From: Brevundimonas sp. UBA5866
Lineage (GTDB): Bacteria > Pseudomonadota > Alphaproteobacteria > Caulobacterales > Caulobacteraceae
Assembly: GCF_002432125.1 (NCBI RefSeq)
Contig: NZ_DJFS01000070.1
Span: 95,099-159,098, forward strand
Reading direction: 5' to 3'
DNA length: 64,000 bases
This document shows positions 28,106 through 38,624 of this stretch, one piece after another; within the stretch, counting starts at the first letter, position 1, and each line of letters opens with the position of its first letter. A program made the position numbers and the translations under genes. The notes under the pieces are model-generated. The model was not told where the DNA came from, did no database searches, and was given only the letters and a program-made list of their open reading frames with translations.

Positions 28106-28603
28106 TTACACGCGCCTTTTTAAGATATCACGGTAATATGATTCGGTGATGGAGTCTGGAATAACCATACCGGGCATTGGCTTCTGTTCAGCTGCTGTCC
28201 AAATCTGGTCCCAAGGGGCGCCAGGTTCGTGAGTTTTTTCAACTAGCCAGTAAGCAGACTTTGTTCCGTAAAACTTAGTCATCTGCTCGATGTGGTTGTA
28301 CTCTTGAACGCTTAAATTCGACTGTACAGGAACGTCTTCGCCTGTATCGAAGTCAATTCGAGTCAGGCGCTTTCGTACAGGTTTGTCGCCGTAACTACGA
28401 AGTTGACGATATACTTGAGGGTGAACTGGGCCGTGCTGCCAAGCTTCAAACGCGGAATCTACTAGGGGTTCGCCATACTGGGCGAGATACCAAGCATGAG
28501 CGAAATATATGATTTTGTTCAAAGGGAGGTTGGATAAGGTCAGGCCGTTTGCGTCCGCCACGTCAAGGATAGCATTTGCAACTTCCCTAACATCCCTAGC
28601 CAA
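28106..28603 (-). CDS. Panacea-domain (DUF4065, SocA-like) antitoxin
   Basis: About 166 residues. The Panacea signature is plain: VREVANAILDVADANGLTLS, NKIIYFAHAWYLAQYGEPLV, FEAWQHGPVHPQVYRQLRSYG and a C-terminal GAPWDQIWTA. This domain neutralises very diverse toxins, and in Caulobacter SocA it acts as a ClpXP adaptor. I chose TTG at 28601-28603 because the more upstream TTG (28657) abuts the -10 of a strong promoter (28649-28654); an RNA from that promoter would start after it, and family members begin just before the VAN motif. The start remains uncertain. Low GC and unlike codons suggest recent transfer. Confidence 0.82.
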   Translation of the reverse strand: MARDVREVANAILDVADANGLTLSNLPLNKIIYFAHAWYLAQYGEPLVDSAFEAWQHGPVHPQVYRQLRSYGDKPVRKRLTRIDFDTGEDVPVQSNLSVQEYNHIEQMTKFYGTKSAYWLVEKTHEPGAPWDQIWTAAEQKPMPGMVIPDSITESYYRDILKRRV

Positions 28604-28648
28604 ATTTTTAGCCCCATGACTCAAGGTCAGAACAAGATCATTAATACG

Positions 28649-28677
28649 TTTATACAATTGTTCGCGTTACGTTCCAA
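28649..28677 (-). promoter_or_regulatory. Sigma-70-type promoter of the Panacea module
   Basis: On the minus strand TTGGAA (28672-28677) and TATAAA (28649-28654) are separated by exactly 17 bp. This is closer to the E. coli consensus than to the Caulobacter sigma-73 pattern seen elsewhere, in line with a foreign origin. Confidence 0.6.
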
Positions 28678-28763
28678 TAGCTAGCTCGCACGTAATCGCA
28701 ATCCTCTGTGGGAAGCTACAGAACTGGAATTCGGTGACGGCTAAGGATCGGCGATGAGGCCAT

Positions 28764-28789
28764 AAAAAAAGCGGCCCGAGTGGGCCGCC
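28764..28789 (-). terminator. Intrinsic terminator after acnA
   Basis: Minus-strand stem GCGGCCC/GGGCCGC (28771-28777 and 28782-28788) with a 4-nt loop, followed by seven T on the minus strand (28764-28770). It lies 30 bp after the acnA stop. Confidence 0.82.
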
Positions 28790-28818
28790 TTTCCCAGACT
28801 AAGTTCTAGAACCTGATC

Positions 28819-31518
<2,700 letters not shown>

Positions 31519-31702
31519 GTGAGGGTCCTCTGACAAATGCCGCCCGGAAATTCGGTTGCACCTTCGCGCGTCGGACGAAAGGGCACACAGGTCCCTTGCG
31601 CGCGCGGCGAAAGCCTGCTGCGGCGTATTGGCATATAAGCATGCCCGTGGGGCACGTCCATGTATCCACACACATGACGGGGATATTGAGAGAGGTTCGC
31701 AA

Positions 31703-32323
31703 GTGCTGGACGGTCTGAGGATTGCCGATCTCGCCCTCATGCGTGGCGACAGACTATTGTTTGGCCAGCTTTTTCTGGAGCTTAGCCGCGGAGAGGCTGT
31801 CAGTCTGACGGGCGGTAACGGGGCCGGTAAGTCCAGCCTGTTACGGGCTGTTGCAGGATTTATCCGCCCGGATGCGGGCCAGATCGCCTTTGTCGGAAAC
31901 GGGGGCGAGGTCGAAGCCGCAGAGGCCCGTCACAGGGGGCTGCATCTGACAGGTCATCTGGAAGGCCTGAAACCCACACGCACGGCACGTCAGGAAATGG
32001 ATTTCCAGAACCGTTTTCTGGGAGGATCTCCCGAGGGGATGGCGCGGGCCATAGAGCAGCTCCAGCTGGAGCCTCTGCTTGATCTGGAAACACGGCGTCT
32101 GTCAGCGGGGCAGAAGCGGCGGGTTTCGATGGCGCGTCTGATATCGGCACCGCGTCCGCTGTGGCTGCTGGATGAACCGCTGGCACCGTTGGACAGTGTC
32201 TGGCGCCAGCGGATGGGCACCTTGATGCAGGCGCATCTGGCCGGTGGCGGTATGATTATCGCGGCGGTGCATGACCCCCTGCCCTTCGATACTGTGCCTC
32301 TCGATCTGGGAGGGCGGTCATGA
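31703..32323 (+). CDS. ccmA: Heme exporter ATP-binding protein CcmA
   Basis: 206-residue ABC ATPase of the cytochrome c maturation system. Walker A is [18 protein letters not shown] (about 37-54), the signature motif is [16 protein letters not shown], and Walker B is [13 protein letters not shown]. With CcmB it releases holo-CcmE from CcmC-heme. The start is GTG at 31703 behind GAGAGG; a longer frame to 31556 has no family support. It overlaps ccmB by four bases (ATGA). ccmC and the rest of the ccm genes do not follow here. Confidence 0.9.
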   Translation: MLDGLRIADLALMRGDRLLFGQLFLELSRGEAVSLTGGNGAGKSSLLRAVAGFIRPDAGQIAFVGNGGEVEAAEARHRGLHLTGHLEGLKPTRTARQEMDFQNRFLGGSPEGMARAIEQLQLEPLLDLETRRLSAGQKRRVSMARLISAPRPLWLLDEPLAPLDSVWRQRMGTLMQAHLAGGGMIIAAVHDPLPFDTVPLDLGGRS

Positions 32324-32985
32324 GCGCGCTGTTCAGCCTGTTCCGGCGCGAGCTGTCGCTGGCTTGGGGAGGTGGCGGCGGGCCGCTTCTGGCCTGCGGT
32401 TTTATGATCTGTTTTGCCGCCATGCTGCCGTTGGCCATCGGTGGCGATCAGGCCGGTCTGGCCCCGATTGCGTCGGGCGCGGCGTGGGTCGCGCTGGCGG
32501 TCGCGTCGCTGCTGTCGCTAGAGCGTCTGTTCGAGCGCGATCTGGAAGATGGCTCGCTGGATATCCTGTCGCTCGGCCATATGCCGCTGGAAGCTGTTGT
32601 GGTGGTAAAGGCTGTGTCCCAGTGGCTGGCCAATGGCGTACCGCTGGCGGTGATGGCACCGGTGGTGGCGCTGGCCCTGGGGCAGGATGCCGGATTGGTG
32701 GGTCTGACAGGCCTGACGGCGCTGATCGGCGGGCTGGGCTTTGCCTTTACGGGGGCGCTGGCCGCAGCCTTGGCGCTAGGAGCTAAGCGTGGGGGCGTGC
32801 TGATAGCGGTGATTGTCTTGCCGCTGTTTATTCCGCCGGTCGTGTTTGGCGCAGGGGCGCTGGCGCGTGCGGCTAACGGGCAGCCAGTCGGGCCGGCGAT
32901 GGCACTGCTCGGGGCCTATGTGCTGTTCGCGTTGGTGATTACGCCCTTTGCAGGCGCGGCGGCGGTGCGTAACGCCCAGTCGTGA
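32320..32985 (+). CDS. ccmB: Heme exporter membrane protein CcmB
   Basis: 221-residue inner-membrane protein with about six helices, for example LLACGFMICFAAMLPLAIGG, TALIGGLGFAFTGALAAALA and VLIAVIVLPLFIPPVVFGAG. The SLLSLERLFERDLEDGSLDI loop is the CcmB hallmark. Permease partner of CcmA in cytochrome c biogenesis. Translationally coupled to ccmA. The convergent smr gene ends at the next base but one, so ccmC cannot be in this operon. Confidence 0.92.
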   Translation: MSALFSLFRRELSLAWGGGGGPLLACGFMICFAAMLPLAIGGDQAGLAPIASGAAWVALAVASLLSLERLFERDLEDGSLDILSLGHMPLEAVVVVKAVSQWLANGVPLAVMAPVVALALGQDAGLVGLTGLTALIGGLGFAFTGALAAALALGAKRGGVLIAVIVLPLFIPPVVFGAGALARAANGQPVGPAMALLGAYVLFALVITPFAGAAAVRNAQS

Positions 32986-32986
32986 T

Positions 32987-33619
32987 TTAGCGCTGGCGCA
33001 GCGTGACGTAGAAGGCGCCGTTGCCGCCGTGCCTCTGGTGGGCGATGGAATAGCCGGACACGATCAGACGCAGATACGGGCTGGCCATCCATTCCTCGAA
33101 CGAAGAGCGGATGACGCCGCCGCCCTGACGGCCCTGTCCGGTGATCACCAGAACCGAGCGCATACCCCGCGCCTGACAGCTCATCAGGAAGGCGCGCAGT
33201 TCGTCCTCGGCCTCGAACCGGCCGAAACCGTGCAGGTCGATGCGGGCCTCGATCGGGTCGCGCTCTCGGGACAGGCGCTTCTTCCGGTTCGGCTCGATGA
33301 TTTCCGGGGCGGGCCGCTGGACGGTCGCGCTGGGCAGCGGTCGCGCCTTCACCGGCATCACCGCCATGATGCTCTCGCCCGCAGAGGCCGAGGTGACGGC
33401 GGCGGTCTTGGCAGGTTTCCTGCGAGCCGCCCGCGATTTTACCGGCTTTGCCGGGGCATCGGGCTCACCGAGGATGGCGGCCATTTCGGCCAGAGCCGCT
33501 TCGACGGCATCTGGCGCTATGTAATCGGACTTGGTCGGGGATTTGGGCGTGACTGTGTGCGTCACCCGTTTCCACAGGCGGCGGTCGTCTTCGCTGGGTT
33601 TTGGCGGACGGCGGGCCAA
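32987..33619 (-). CDS. Smr-domain protein
   Basis: About 210 residues. A basic, proline-rich N-terminus (SEDDRRLWKRVTHTV) and an Ala/Lys linker lead to a C-terminal Smr domain (about 125-210) with the LDLH-type motif ARIDLHGFGRFEAEDEL, VLVITGQGRQGGGVIR and a terminal HGGNGAFYVTLRQR. Smr domains, as in MutS2, nick DNA or RNA; the role of this stand-alone alphaproteobacterial form is not established. I chose TTG at 33617-33619 because it leaves the conserved SEDDRRLW start; upstream sequence is Arg-rich nonsense overlapping the regulator gene. It follows that gene by 5 bp. Confidence 0.83.
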   Translation of the reverse strand: MARRPPKPSEDDRRLWKRVTHTVTPKSPTKSDYIAPDAVEAALAEMAAILGEPDAPAKPVKSRAARRKPAKTAAVTSASAGESIMAVMPVKARPLPSATVQRPAPEIIEPNRKKRLSRERDPIEARIDLHGFGRFEAEDELRAFLMSCQARGMRSVLVITGQGRQGGGVIRSSFEEWMASPYLRLIVSGYSIAHQRHGGNGAFYVTLRQR

Positions 33620-33624
33620 CCGCC

Positions 33625-33855
33625 TCAGTCTTCGACGTCTTGGGCGGCAGGACCGGGGATGAAGGCGAGCAGATCGCCGGGCTGGCAATCCAGTTCACGG
33701 CAAAGGGCACTCAGCGTCGAGAAGCGAACAGCGCGGGCCTTGCCGGTCTTGAGAATGGACAGATTGGCTACGGTCACACCGACGCGGTCCGCAAGCTCGG
33801 TCAGAGACATGCGGCGTTCTGCCAAAAGACGGTCGAGTTGGACGCTGATAGCCAT
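33625..33855 (-). CDS. Small XRE-family (YozG-like) regulator
   Basis: 76 residues, almost entirely helix-turn-helix: LLAERRMSLTELADRVGVTV, NLSILKTGKARAVRFSTLSA and LCRELDCQPGDLLAF. The YozG-like subgroup is typically encoded next to a DUF2975 membrane protein, which is the neighbour here (26 bp upstream on the same strand). The pair is thought to regulate its own operon, but its signal is unknown. Confidence 0.87.
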   Translation of the reverse strand: MAISVQLDRLLAERRMSLTELADRVGVTVANLSILKTGKARAVRFSTLSALCRELDCQPGDLLAFIPGPAAQDVED

Positions 33856-33881
33856 GATTCAATGCTTCTAACGGTTATTGG

Positions 33882-34478
33882 TCAGATCGTCAGTTCTGTT
33901 TCGTGACGCAGACGGGCACCCTCGCGGAAAAGTTCGGCGAGCGTAAAGGTGATGACGATAGCGAGCGCGGGGGTGATCAGCTCACCGTAACCCGGAGCCT
34001 CCACGGCACCCAGGGCCAGCTTGTTGGCGACCAGCATGCGTGAGCCCCAGCCGCAGAGCGTGACAAAGGCCAGGACCGAACCCAGCAGTCGCAGTCTCAC
34101 GATATTGGCGGGCTGGAAGGGATCTCCGATGAGAACCGTCCGGAAAATCTGTCTCAGGGCACGAAGGATGACGACCAAACCGGAAAGATAGATCGGCACC
34201 ATGCCCATCACGAACAGCACAAGGCTGCGGGTCAGAGGCATCTGCCTCGTCGCGCCACCGTCACCGACGGAAATGCTGAACTTGTCGAGGGGAATGAAAA
34301 TCGCAATCACGAAGACGATCACGAAAACCAGCGTCAAAGCGACCGAGATCGCAAAGGCGATATCAATCAGCAGCTTCAATGCTCGGGCCGGCAGTGTCCA
34401 GCCGGTTTGCCCGTCCAGCGAACGGGCAGGTGTACGTTTGCGGGAGAAGAAGCTTCGGAAGGAAGTTTGCAGTCCCAT
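33882..34478 (-). CDS. DUF2975 membrane protein
   Basis: 198 residues with four membrane helices: about 35-63 (LLIDIAFAISVALTLVFVIV), 85-108 (SLVLFVMGMVPIYLSGLVVI), 128-148 (LRLLGSVLAFVTLCGWGSRM) and 163-185 (GELITPALAIVITFTLAELF). The motif GDPFQPANIVRLRLLG, just before the third helix, is the DUF2975 signature. It is paired with the small XRE regulator downstream. Function unknown; such pairs may be membrane-modulated regulators. A basic N-terminal tail of about 33 residues precedes the first helix. Confidence 0.85.
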   Translation of the reverse strand: MGLQTSFRSFFSRKRTPARSLDGQTGWTLPARALKLLIDIAFAISVALTLVFVIVFVIAIFIPLDKFSISVGDGGATRQMPLTRSLVLFVMGMVPIYLSGLVVILRALRQIFRTVLIGDPFQPANIVRLRLLGSVLAFVTLCGWGSRMLVANKLALGAVEAPGYGELITPALAIVITFTLAELFREGARLRHETELTI

Positions 34479-34509
34479 AAGGCGTTGATCCGCTGTGATC
34501 GGAGAAAGG

Positions 34510-34545
34510 AGCTGCGCCCCGGGTAATCACTCGAAGGACGCAGCT
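34510..34545. other. Hairpin between the small peptide gene and the DUF2975 gene
   Basis: Perfect 7-bp arms AGCTGCG (34510-34516) and CGCAGCT (34539-34545) with a 22-nt loop. There is no clear T-run on the minus strand, so it is more likely an RNA-processing or attenuation element than a full terminator. Confidence 0.35.
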
Positions 34546-34590
34546 ATTCTTTTCGCGATCTTTGGCACGTCCGTCAAAGCTCTGCTGCTA

Positions 34591-34707
34591 TTACAGAGCT
34601 TGGATGATGCTGGACAGGGCTGCGACCGGCAGGGCAGCAATCAGGATCGTGTTGACGAAGATGTGGCCGATTTTGTCCATCATCAGGGAAGCTTTCATCG
34701 TTTGCAT
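34591..34707 (-). CDS. 38-residue hydrophobic peptide (unannotated small ORF)
   Basis: The ATG at 34705-34707 is preceded on the minus strand by GGAGAG at good spacing. The peptide begins MQTMKASLMMDKIGH, continues with the hydrophobic stretch IFVNTILIAALPVAALSSII and ends QAL before TAA (34591-34593). One membrane helix with a charged N-terminus fits a small membrane or signal-anchored peptide. It lies upstream of the DUF2975/XRE pair on the same strand and could be part of that unit. I know of no named family. Confidence 0.5.
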   Translation of the reverse strand: MQTMKASLMMDKIGHIFVNTILIAALPVAALSSIIQAL

Positions 34708-34849
34708 AACAGTCTCTCCAAAAGGCACAGGATTGTGCGTATGTTCTGTCGCGGGGTTTAAGCATGCCGTCTTGGCCTTGCTTGAGAACGTTGCGACCCG
34801 TCGTCCTTGAAAATGAACATAGTGAGACCGGCTTTCGAAAGCACGTTAC

Positions 34850-34866
34850 ATATCGTTTAACGATAT
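34850..34866. promoter_or_regulatory. Perfect palindrome between the small peptide gene and rdgB
   Basis: ATATCGT-TTA-ACGATAT has perfect 7-bp arms (34850-34856 and 34860-34866). It lies 41 bp before the rdgB ATG and about 140 bp before the divergent small ORF, in an AT-rich patch suitable for a promoter. A dimeric regulator site is likely; the small XRE regulator nearby is a candidate binder. Confidence 0.45.
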
Positions 34867-34906
34867 TAAACTTTCGCAAGGTTCCAAATCGGCCTAGGAT
34901 GGCATC

Positions 34907-35509
34907 ATGAAACTTCGTCTTATCAAGGGGATGCGGCTGGTCGCTGCGACCCACAATCCTGGCAAGGCTCGCGAGATCGCAGCCCTGCTCGACGGAAATT
35001 ACGAGATTGTCACAGCAGGCGAGCTGAATTTGCCCGAACCAGATGAGACGGAGAGCACATTTGTCGGCAATGCCATGCTGAAGGCACGACATGCTGCTGC
35101 CCTATCCGGTGAGGTCTGTCTGGCCGATGACTCGGGGTTGTCCATTGCGGCTCTCGACGGCGCGCCGGGCATTTTTTCCGCACGATGGGCCGGACCGACG
35201 AAGGATTTTGGCCTGGCCATGCAGAAGGTCGAGGAGCGGCTGGACGAGACTGGGTCCAAGGACCGCTCGGCGTGGTTCACCTCTGCCCTGGCTGTGGCGT
35301 GGCCGGACGGGACCTGTGTGGTGGTCGAGGGGCGCGTTGACGGTGAGGTCGTATGGCCACCGCGCGGAGACCGTGGCTTTGGCTACGACCCCATTTTCCA
35401 ACCCGCCGGACATGAGCTGACATTCGGGGAAATGGAACCTGCGGCCAAGGACGCCATGAGCCACCGCGCCCTGGCCTTTGATCGTCTCAAGGCTGTTCTG
35501 ATTGATTGA
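34907..35509 (+). CDS. rdgB: Non-canonical purine NTP pyrophosphatase RdgB/HAM1
   Basis: 200 residues. Hydrolyses ITP, dITP and XTP to monophosphates and keeps deaminated purines out of DNA and RNA. The family motifs are all present: LVAATHNPGKAREIAALL at the N-terminus, TFVGNAMLKARHAA, VCLADDSGLSIAALDGAPG with the catalytic aspartates, SARWAG, and GDRGFGYDPIFQP. The ATG is at 34907. The last codons overlap the TTG start of hemW, suggesting coupling. In many alphaproteobacteria rdgB and hemW are adjacent. Confidence 0.95.
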   Translation: MKLRLIKGMRLVAATHNPGKAREIAALLDGNYEIVTAGELNLPEPDETESTFVGNAMLKARHAAALSGEVCLADDSGLSIAALDGAPGIFSARWAGPTKDFGLAMQKVEERLDETGSKDRSAWFTSALAVAWPDGTCVVVEGRVDGEVVWPPRGDRGFGYDPIFQPAGHELTFGEMEPAAKDAMSHRALAFDRLKAVLID

Positions 35510-36665
35510 ACCGGTTCCGGATACGGATGGGCAGGTCGCCCTCTATGTCCACTGGCCCTACTGCGCGCGGATATGCCCGTACTGCGATTTCAACGTGGTG
35601 CGCGACCGTGGCCGCGTGGAGGAGCAGGACGCCCTGGTTGAGGCCATCATCGCCGACCTGAGGGCGCAGTCAGTCCTGTTGGGGCCGCGCCGACTGGCTT
35701 CGGTCTTCTTCGGTGGCGGAACGCCCTCCCTGATGAAGCCATCGGCTGTCGCGCGGGTGCTGGAGGAGGCGCAGGCCCTTTTTCCCGTGAACGATCCGAT
35801 CGAAGTCTCTCTGGAGGCCAATCCGACGGATGCTGAAGCCGACCGCTATCGGGCACTGGCCGATGCGGGTGTGACGCGGCTGTCGATGGGGATACAGTCT
35901 TTCGACGATACCGCGTTGAGGTTTCTGGGCCGCGACCATAGCGCCCGCTCGGCCCGTCGGGCGGCAGAGATCGCGGTGCGGACCATTCCGCGCCTGTCGA
36001 TAGATTTGATCTACGCCCGTCCCGATCAAACCGTGTCGGACTGGCGTCACGAGCTACAGACGGCTTTTGATTTGGGGTTTGAACATATCTCGCCCTATCA
36101 ACTGACGATCGAACCGACCACCGCCTTTGGCCGGGCCTTTGCCCGCGGGCAACTGGTCCCTCCGGACGACGAGCATGCGGCGGCTCTCTATGAGGAGACG
36201 CAGAGCCTGCTCGAAAAGGCCGGGTTCGAGGCCTATGAGGTTTCCAACCACGCCAATGCAGTGTCGGCCCGTTCCAGCCACAACCTGCACGTCTGGCGCG
36301 GAGGGGACTATATCGGCGTCGGACCGGGGGCACACGGACGTCTGACCACATCCACAGGCCGCACGGCCACCGTTGCCCATAGGCGGATCGCGGACTACCT
36401 TGCCGGTGTGGCGCGGCATGACCCCTGGCAGGAGATGGAAGTGCTGTCGCCTGCGGATGCCGATGAGGAGCGTGTGCTTCTGGGCCTACGGACGGTTGAG
36501 GGCGTGCCCATGACCGTACTGGCGCGTCTGGGGCTGGACGGCAGCGGCGGACCGGTGGCCGACCTGATCGGGGACGGCTTTCTGGAGAACGTTTCGGGCC
36601 GGATACGGGCCACCCCGCGTGGACGTCCGGTTTTGGACAGTGTGCTGAAGCACCTGCTGACCTAG
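35502..36665 (+). CDS. hemW: Radical-SAM heme chaperone HemW
   Basis: 387 residues. The radical-SAM cluster motif is CARICPYCDFNVV (about residues 21-33), preceded by LYVHWPYC. FFGGGTPSLM and ISPYQLTIEPTTAFGRAF are typical of the HemN/HemW family, and the C-terminal HemN_C domain is present. HemW lacks true coproporphyrinogen oxidase activity and delivers heme to respiratory enzymes. It starts with TTG inside the rdgB end (8-base overlap). It could be confused with HemN by name only; length and motifs favour HemW. Confidence 0.9.
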   Translation: MIEPVPDTDGQVALYVHWPYCARICPYCDFNVVRDRGRVEEQDALVEAIIADLRAQSVLLGPRRLASVFFGGGTPSLMKPSAVARVLEEAQALFPVNDPIEVSLEANPTDAEADRYRALADAGVTRLSMGIQSFDDTALRFLGRDHSARSARRAAEIAVRTIPRLSIDLIYARPDQTVSDWRHELQTAFDLGFEHISPYQLTIEPTTAFGRAFARGQLVPPDDEHAAALYEETQSLLEKAGFEAYEVSNHANAVSARSSHNLHVWRGGDYIGVGPGAHGRLTTSTGRTATVAHRRIADYLAGVARHDPWQEMEVLSPADADEERVLLGLRTVEGVPMTVLARLGLDGSGGPVADLIGDGFLENVSGRIRATPRGRPVLDSVLKHLLT

Positions 36666-36666
36666 G

Positions 36667-37527
36667 CTACATGCCCAGTGTATCCGCCTCGAGGGCGCCG
36701 GGGGCGTCGGGATCCGGCGCGGTCTCGTTGTGGCGTGTGTCTTGACGGCGTTTCAGCGTCCATCGCTCGCCATCGACAAAACCCAGTCCGTCCCATGTCA
36801 CCACGGTGATGGTGATGCTGTGGGCATCCCATTCGATGCGGTTGAAGCTGGGGGGATAGCTGTCGCGTTCTCTCAGAGACAGGGTGCCACAGCCCACGGC
36901 GTAACAGGGCTTGCCCGACATATCGATGGGCAGGGCAAAGGGCACATGGACGTGGCCCGTGGTGATCAGATCCACACCGGCCTCGGCAAAGATGCGGGCG
37001 GCGCGGTCGCCTCTTTTGACCTCTCCGGTCATCGGGGCGTCGATCATCTCGATAAGAGGATGGTGACAGGACAGGATACGCAGGGTGTCGGGCGGGGTCT
37101 GCCGCAAGGCTTCGGCTGCCCTGCGGGTCTGATCCAGATCGATCACCCCCTTCGACCAGTTCAGCCGTGCCTGCCAGCCACGTGCCGTTGTCACCCCGCG
37201 CACCATCAAGCCCGGCGCGGTAAACTCGTGATCATGGGCCGGATGTCCGGTTGCGGTCTCGAAGGCTTTCCACGGCCAGAACAATCGCGCGAACACATCC
37301 CAATAGGGAACATCGTGATTGCCGACGCTGACGAAGACAGGCTCGGGCAGGGCCTTGATCCATTCGGCAGCGGCCTCGAACTCCGAGCGTTTGCCTGACT
37401 GGGTGATGTCACCGGTGATGAGGTTCAGATCGGCCTGATAGGCATGGGCATAGGCCATAGCCTCATCGACTGCCGCCTTGTGCTCGACGCCGAAATGGAT
37501 GTCCGAGAATTGCAGTATGACGCCCAT
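36667..37527 (-). CDS. Metallophosphoesterase (calcineurin-like)
   Basis: 286 residues with the dinuclear-metal motifs in order: FSDIHFGVEH (about 7-16), LNLITGDITQSG, VSVGNHDVPYWDVF, LSCHHPLIEM and TGHVHVPFAL. The substrate is not deducible; relatives hydrolyse cyclic nucleotides, UDP-diacylglucosamine or nucleic acids. The ATG overlaps the stop of the lipid-kinase gene (ATGA), so the two are translationally coupled, hinting at a lipid-related substrate. The C-terminal 25 residues are acidic and probably disordered. Confidence 0.85.
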   Translation of the reverse strand: MGVILQFSDIHFGVEHKAAVDEAMAYAHAYQADLNLITGDITQSGKRSEFEAAAEWIKALPEPVFVSVGNHDVPYWDVFARLFWPWKAFETATGHPAHDHEFTAPGLMVRGVTTARGWQARLNWSKGVIDLDQTRRAAEALRQTPPDTLRILSCHHPLIEMIDAPMTGEVKRGDRAARIFAEAGVDLITTGHVHVPFALPIDMSGKPCYAVGCGTLSLRERDSYPPSFNRIEWDAHSITITVVTWDGLGFVDGERWTLKRRQDTRHNETAPDPDAPGALEADTLGM

Positions 37528-38489
37528 CAACCGGCATCTTCCACGGCTTGGGGTGACAGAGCCAGGGCTGTGAAAGCATGGGGCACGAAGCGGACTTCGG
37601 CTTCCTTGCCGACCGGCACGGTCTCACCGTCAATGACGGCAGGAATGCGTGAACGCCCCCACAGTTTGACCTTGCGGGTGCGGCGGGTATCCACGGCCTC
37701 GTCATCGCGCCAGTCATTGAACAGGGCGTTGGCAGCCAGTCGCAAGGCCTGGCCTGTGTCGGCGGTTTTCATCGCCGCGGCTTCCAGTCCGGGATCGGAC
37801 TCATTGAAGGCCTTGGAGATCAAAGGGGTGATCAGAACCAGGGCTTCGGCCTTTTCTTCTGTCTTGCCATCCAGGCTGAAACGGATGCGGCCCGAGAAGG
37901 CCCGGCGGAAGGCCAGCCTGGCCTTGGACCACGCTTCGCCCAGCTTGCCGGAACGAATGGCTTCGCGTGCAGGCGCCCACAGTGCAGGAGCGCCCATGAT
38001 GGCTGCACAGTAGAAATATTCCTCGCCGATGGCACCGCCTGCGACCTTGCGCGGCTCGCCTTGCTCCAGTGTACGCCGGAGGGCTTTTTTCCAGTCGCCC
38101 GTGCCGTAAAGGGCCTTGGGCAACATATTCATGGTGCCGCCCGGAAGGGTTGCGACCAGAACATCCTTCTGACCGGCCAGGGTGGCGACCGAGCGGGCAG
38201 TGCCATCACCGGCCAGTACAAAAAGCGCATCGGGTCGCTCGGAGATTGCCTCATCGATGGTGTCGGCAAATCCATCACCCTCAAGAATGCGGACGTCGGC
38301 GTCCACATCGTACTCGGACAGGATGGCTTTTGCCTCGTCCCCGGCGCGATTGCCCACACCGCCCGACATCGGGTTGATCAGCATGATGATCTTGCCAAGG
38401 GTGACCGCCGGGGTCAGCGTCGTTGTGAATCCGCTCCCGGAACCGGATGTCTGGTCTTTGGGGAGCTCTGGGTGTTCAACATTGGGCAT
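37527..38489 (-). CDS. Diacylglycerol kinase family lipid kinase
   Basis: 320 residues. The DAGK catalytic domain begins with IIMLINPMSGGVGNRAGDEA (about 34-53) and holds the nucleotide-binding GDGT in ALFVLAGDGTARSVA, followed by TLPGGTMNMLPKAL. Family members phosphorylate diacylglycerol or related lipids at the inner membrane face (DgkB/YegS type); the substrate here is unknown. Coupled to the downstream phosphoesterase. Divergent from the glycine-zipper lipoprotein gene. The first 30 residues are low complexity. Confidence 0.87.
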   Translation of the reverse strand: MPNVEHPELPKDQTSGSGSGFTTTLTPAVTLGKIIMLINPMSGGVGNRAGDEAKAILSEYDVDADVRILEGDGFADTIDEAISERPDALFVLAGDGTARSVATLAGQKDVLVATLPGGTMNMLPKALYGTGDWKKALRRTLEQGEPRKVAGGAIGEEYFYCAAIMGAPALWAPAREAIRSGKLGEAWSKARLAFRRAFSGRIRFSLDGKTEEKAEALVLITPLISKAFNESDPGLEAAAMKTADTGQALRLAANALFNDWRDDEAVDTRRTRKVKLWGRSRIPAVIDGETVPVGKEAEVRFVPHAFTALALSPQAVEDAG

Positions 38490-38624
38490 CCGCAGCGAAC
38501 GTTCAGCATCTGTCTAGGTTCCGGATGATAGCGGGGCTGTAATGCAGCATCGGCCGGAACCGGGAGCCGCCCGGATCGTTGGTGTCTAATCGGGGCTGCA
38601 ACAAGACTGCGAGAGGATTTTACC

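Noticed and set aside
34574..35092. 172-codon minus-strand frame across the rdgB start
   Set aside because: Antisense to the conserved rdgB N-terminus and in a different frame from the credible 38-residue ORF.
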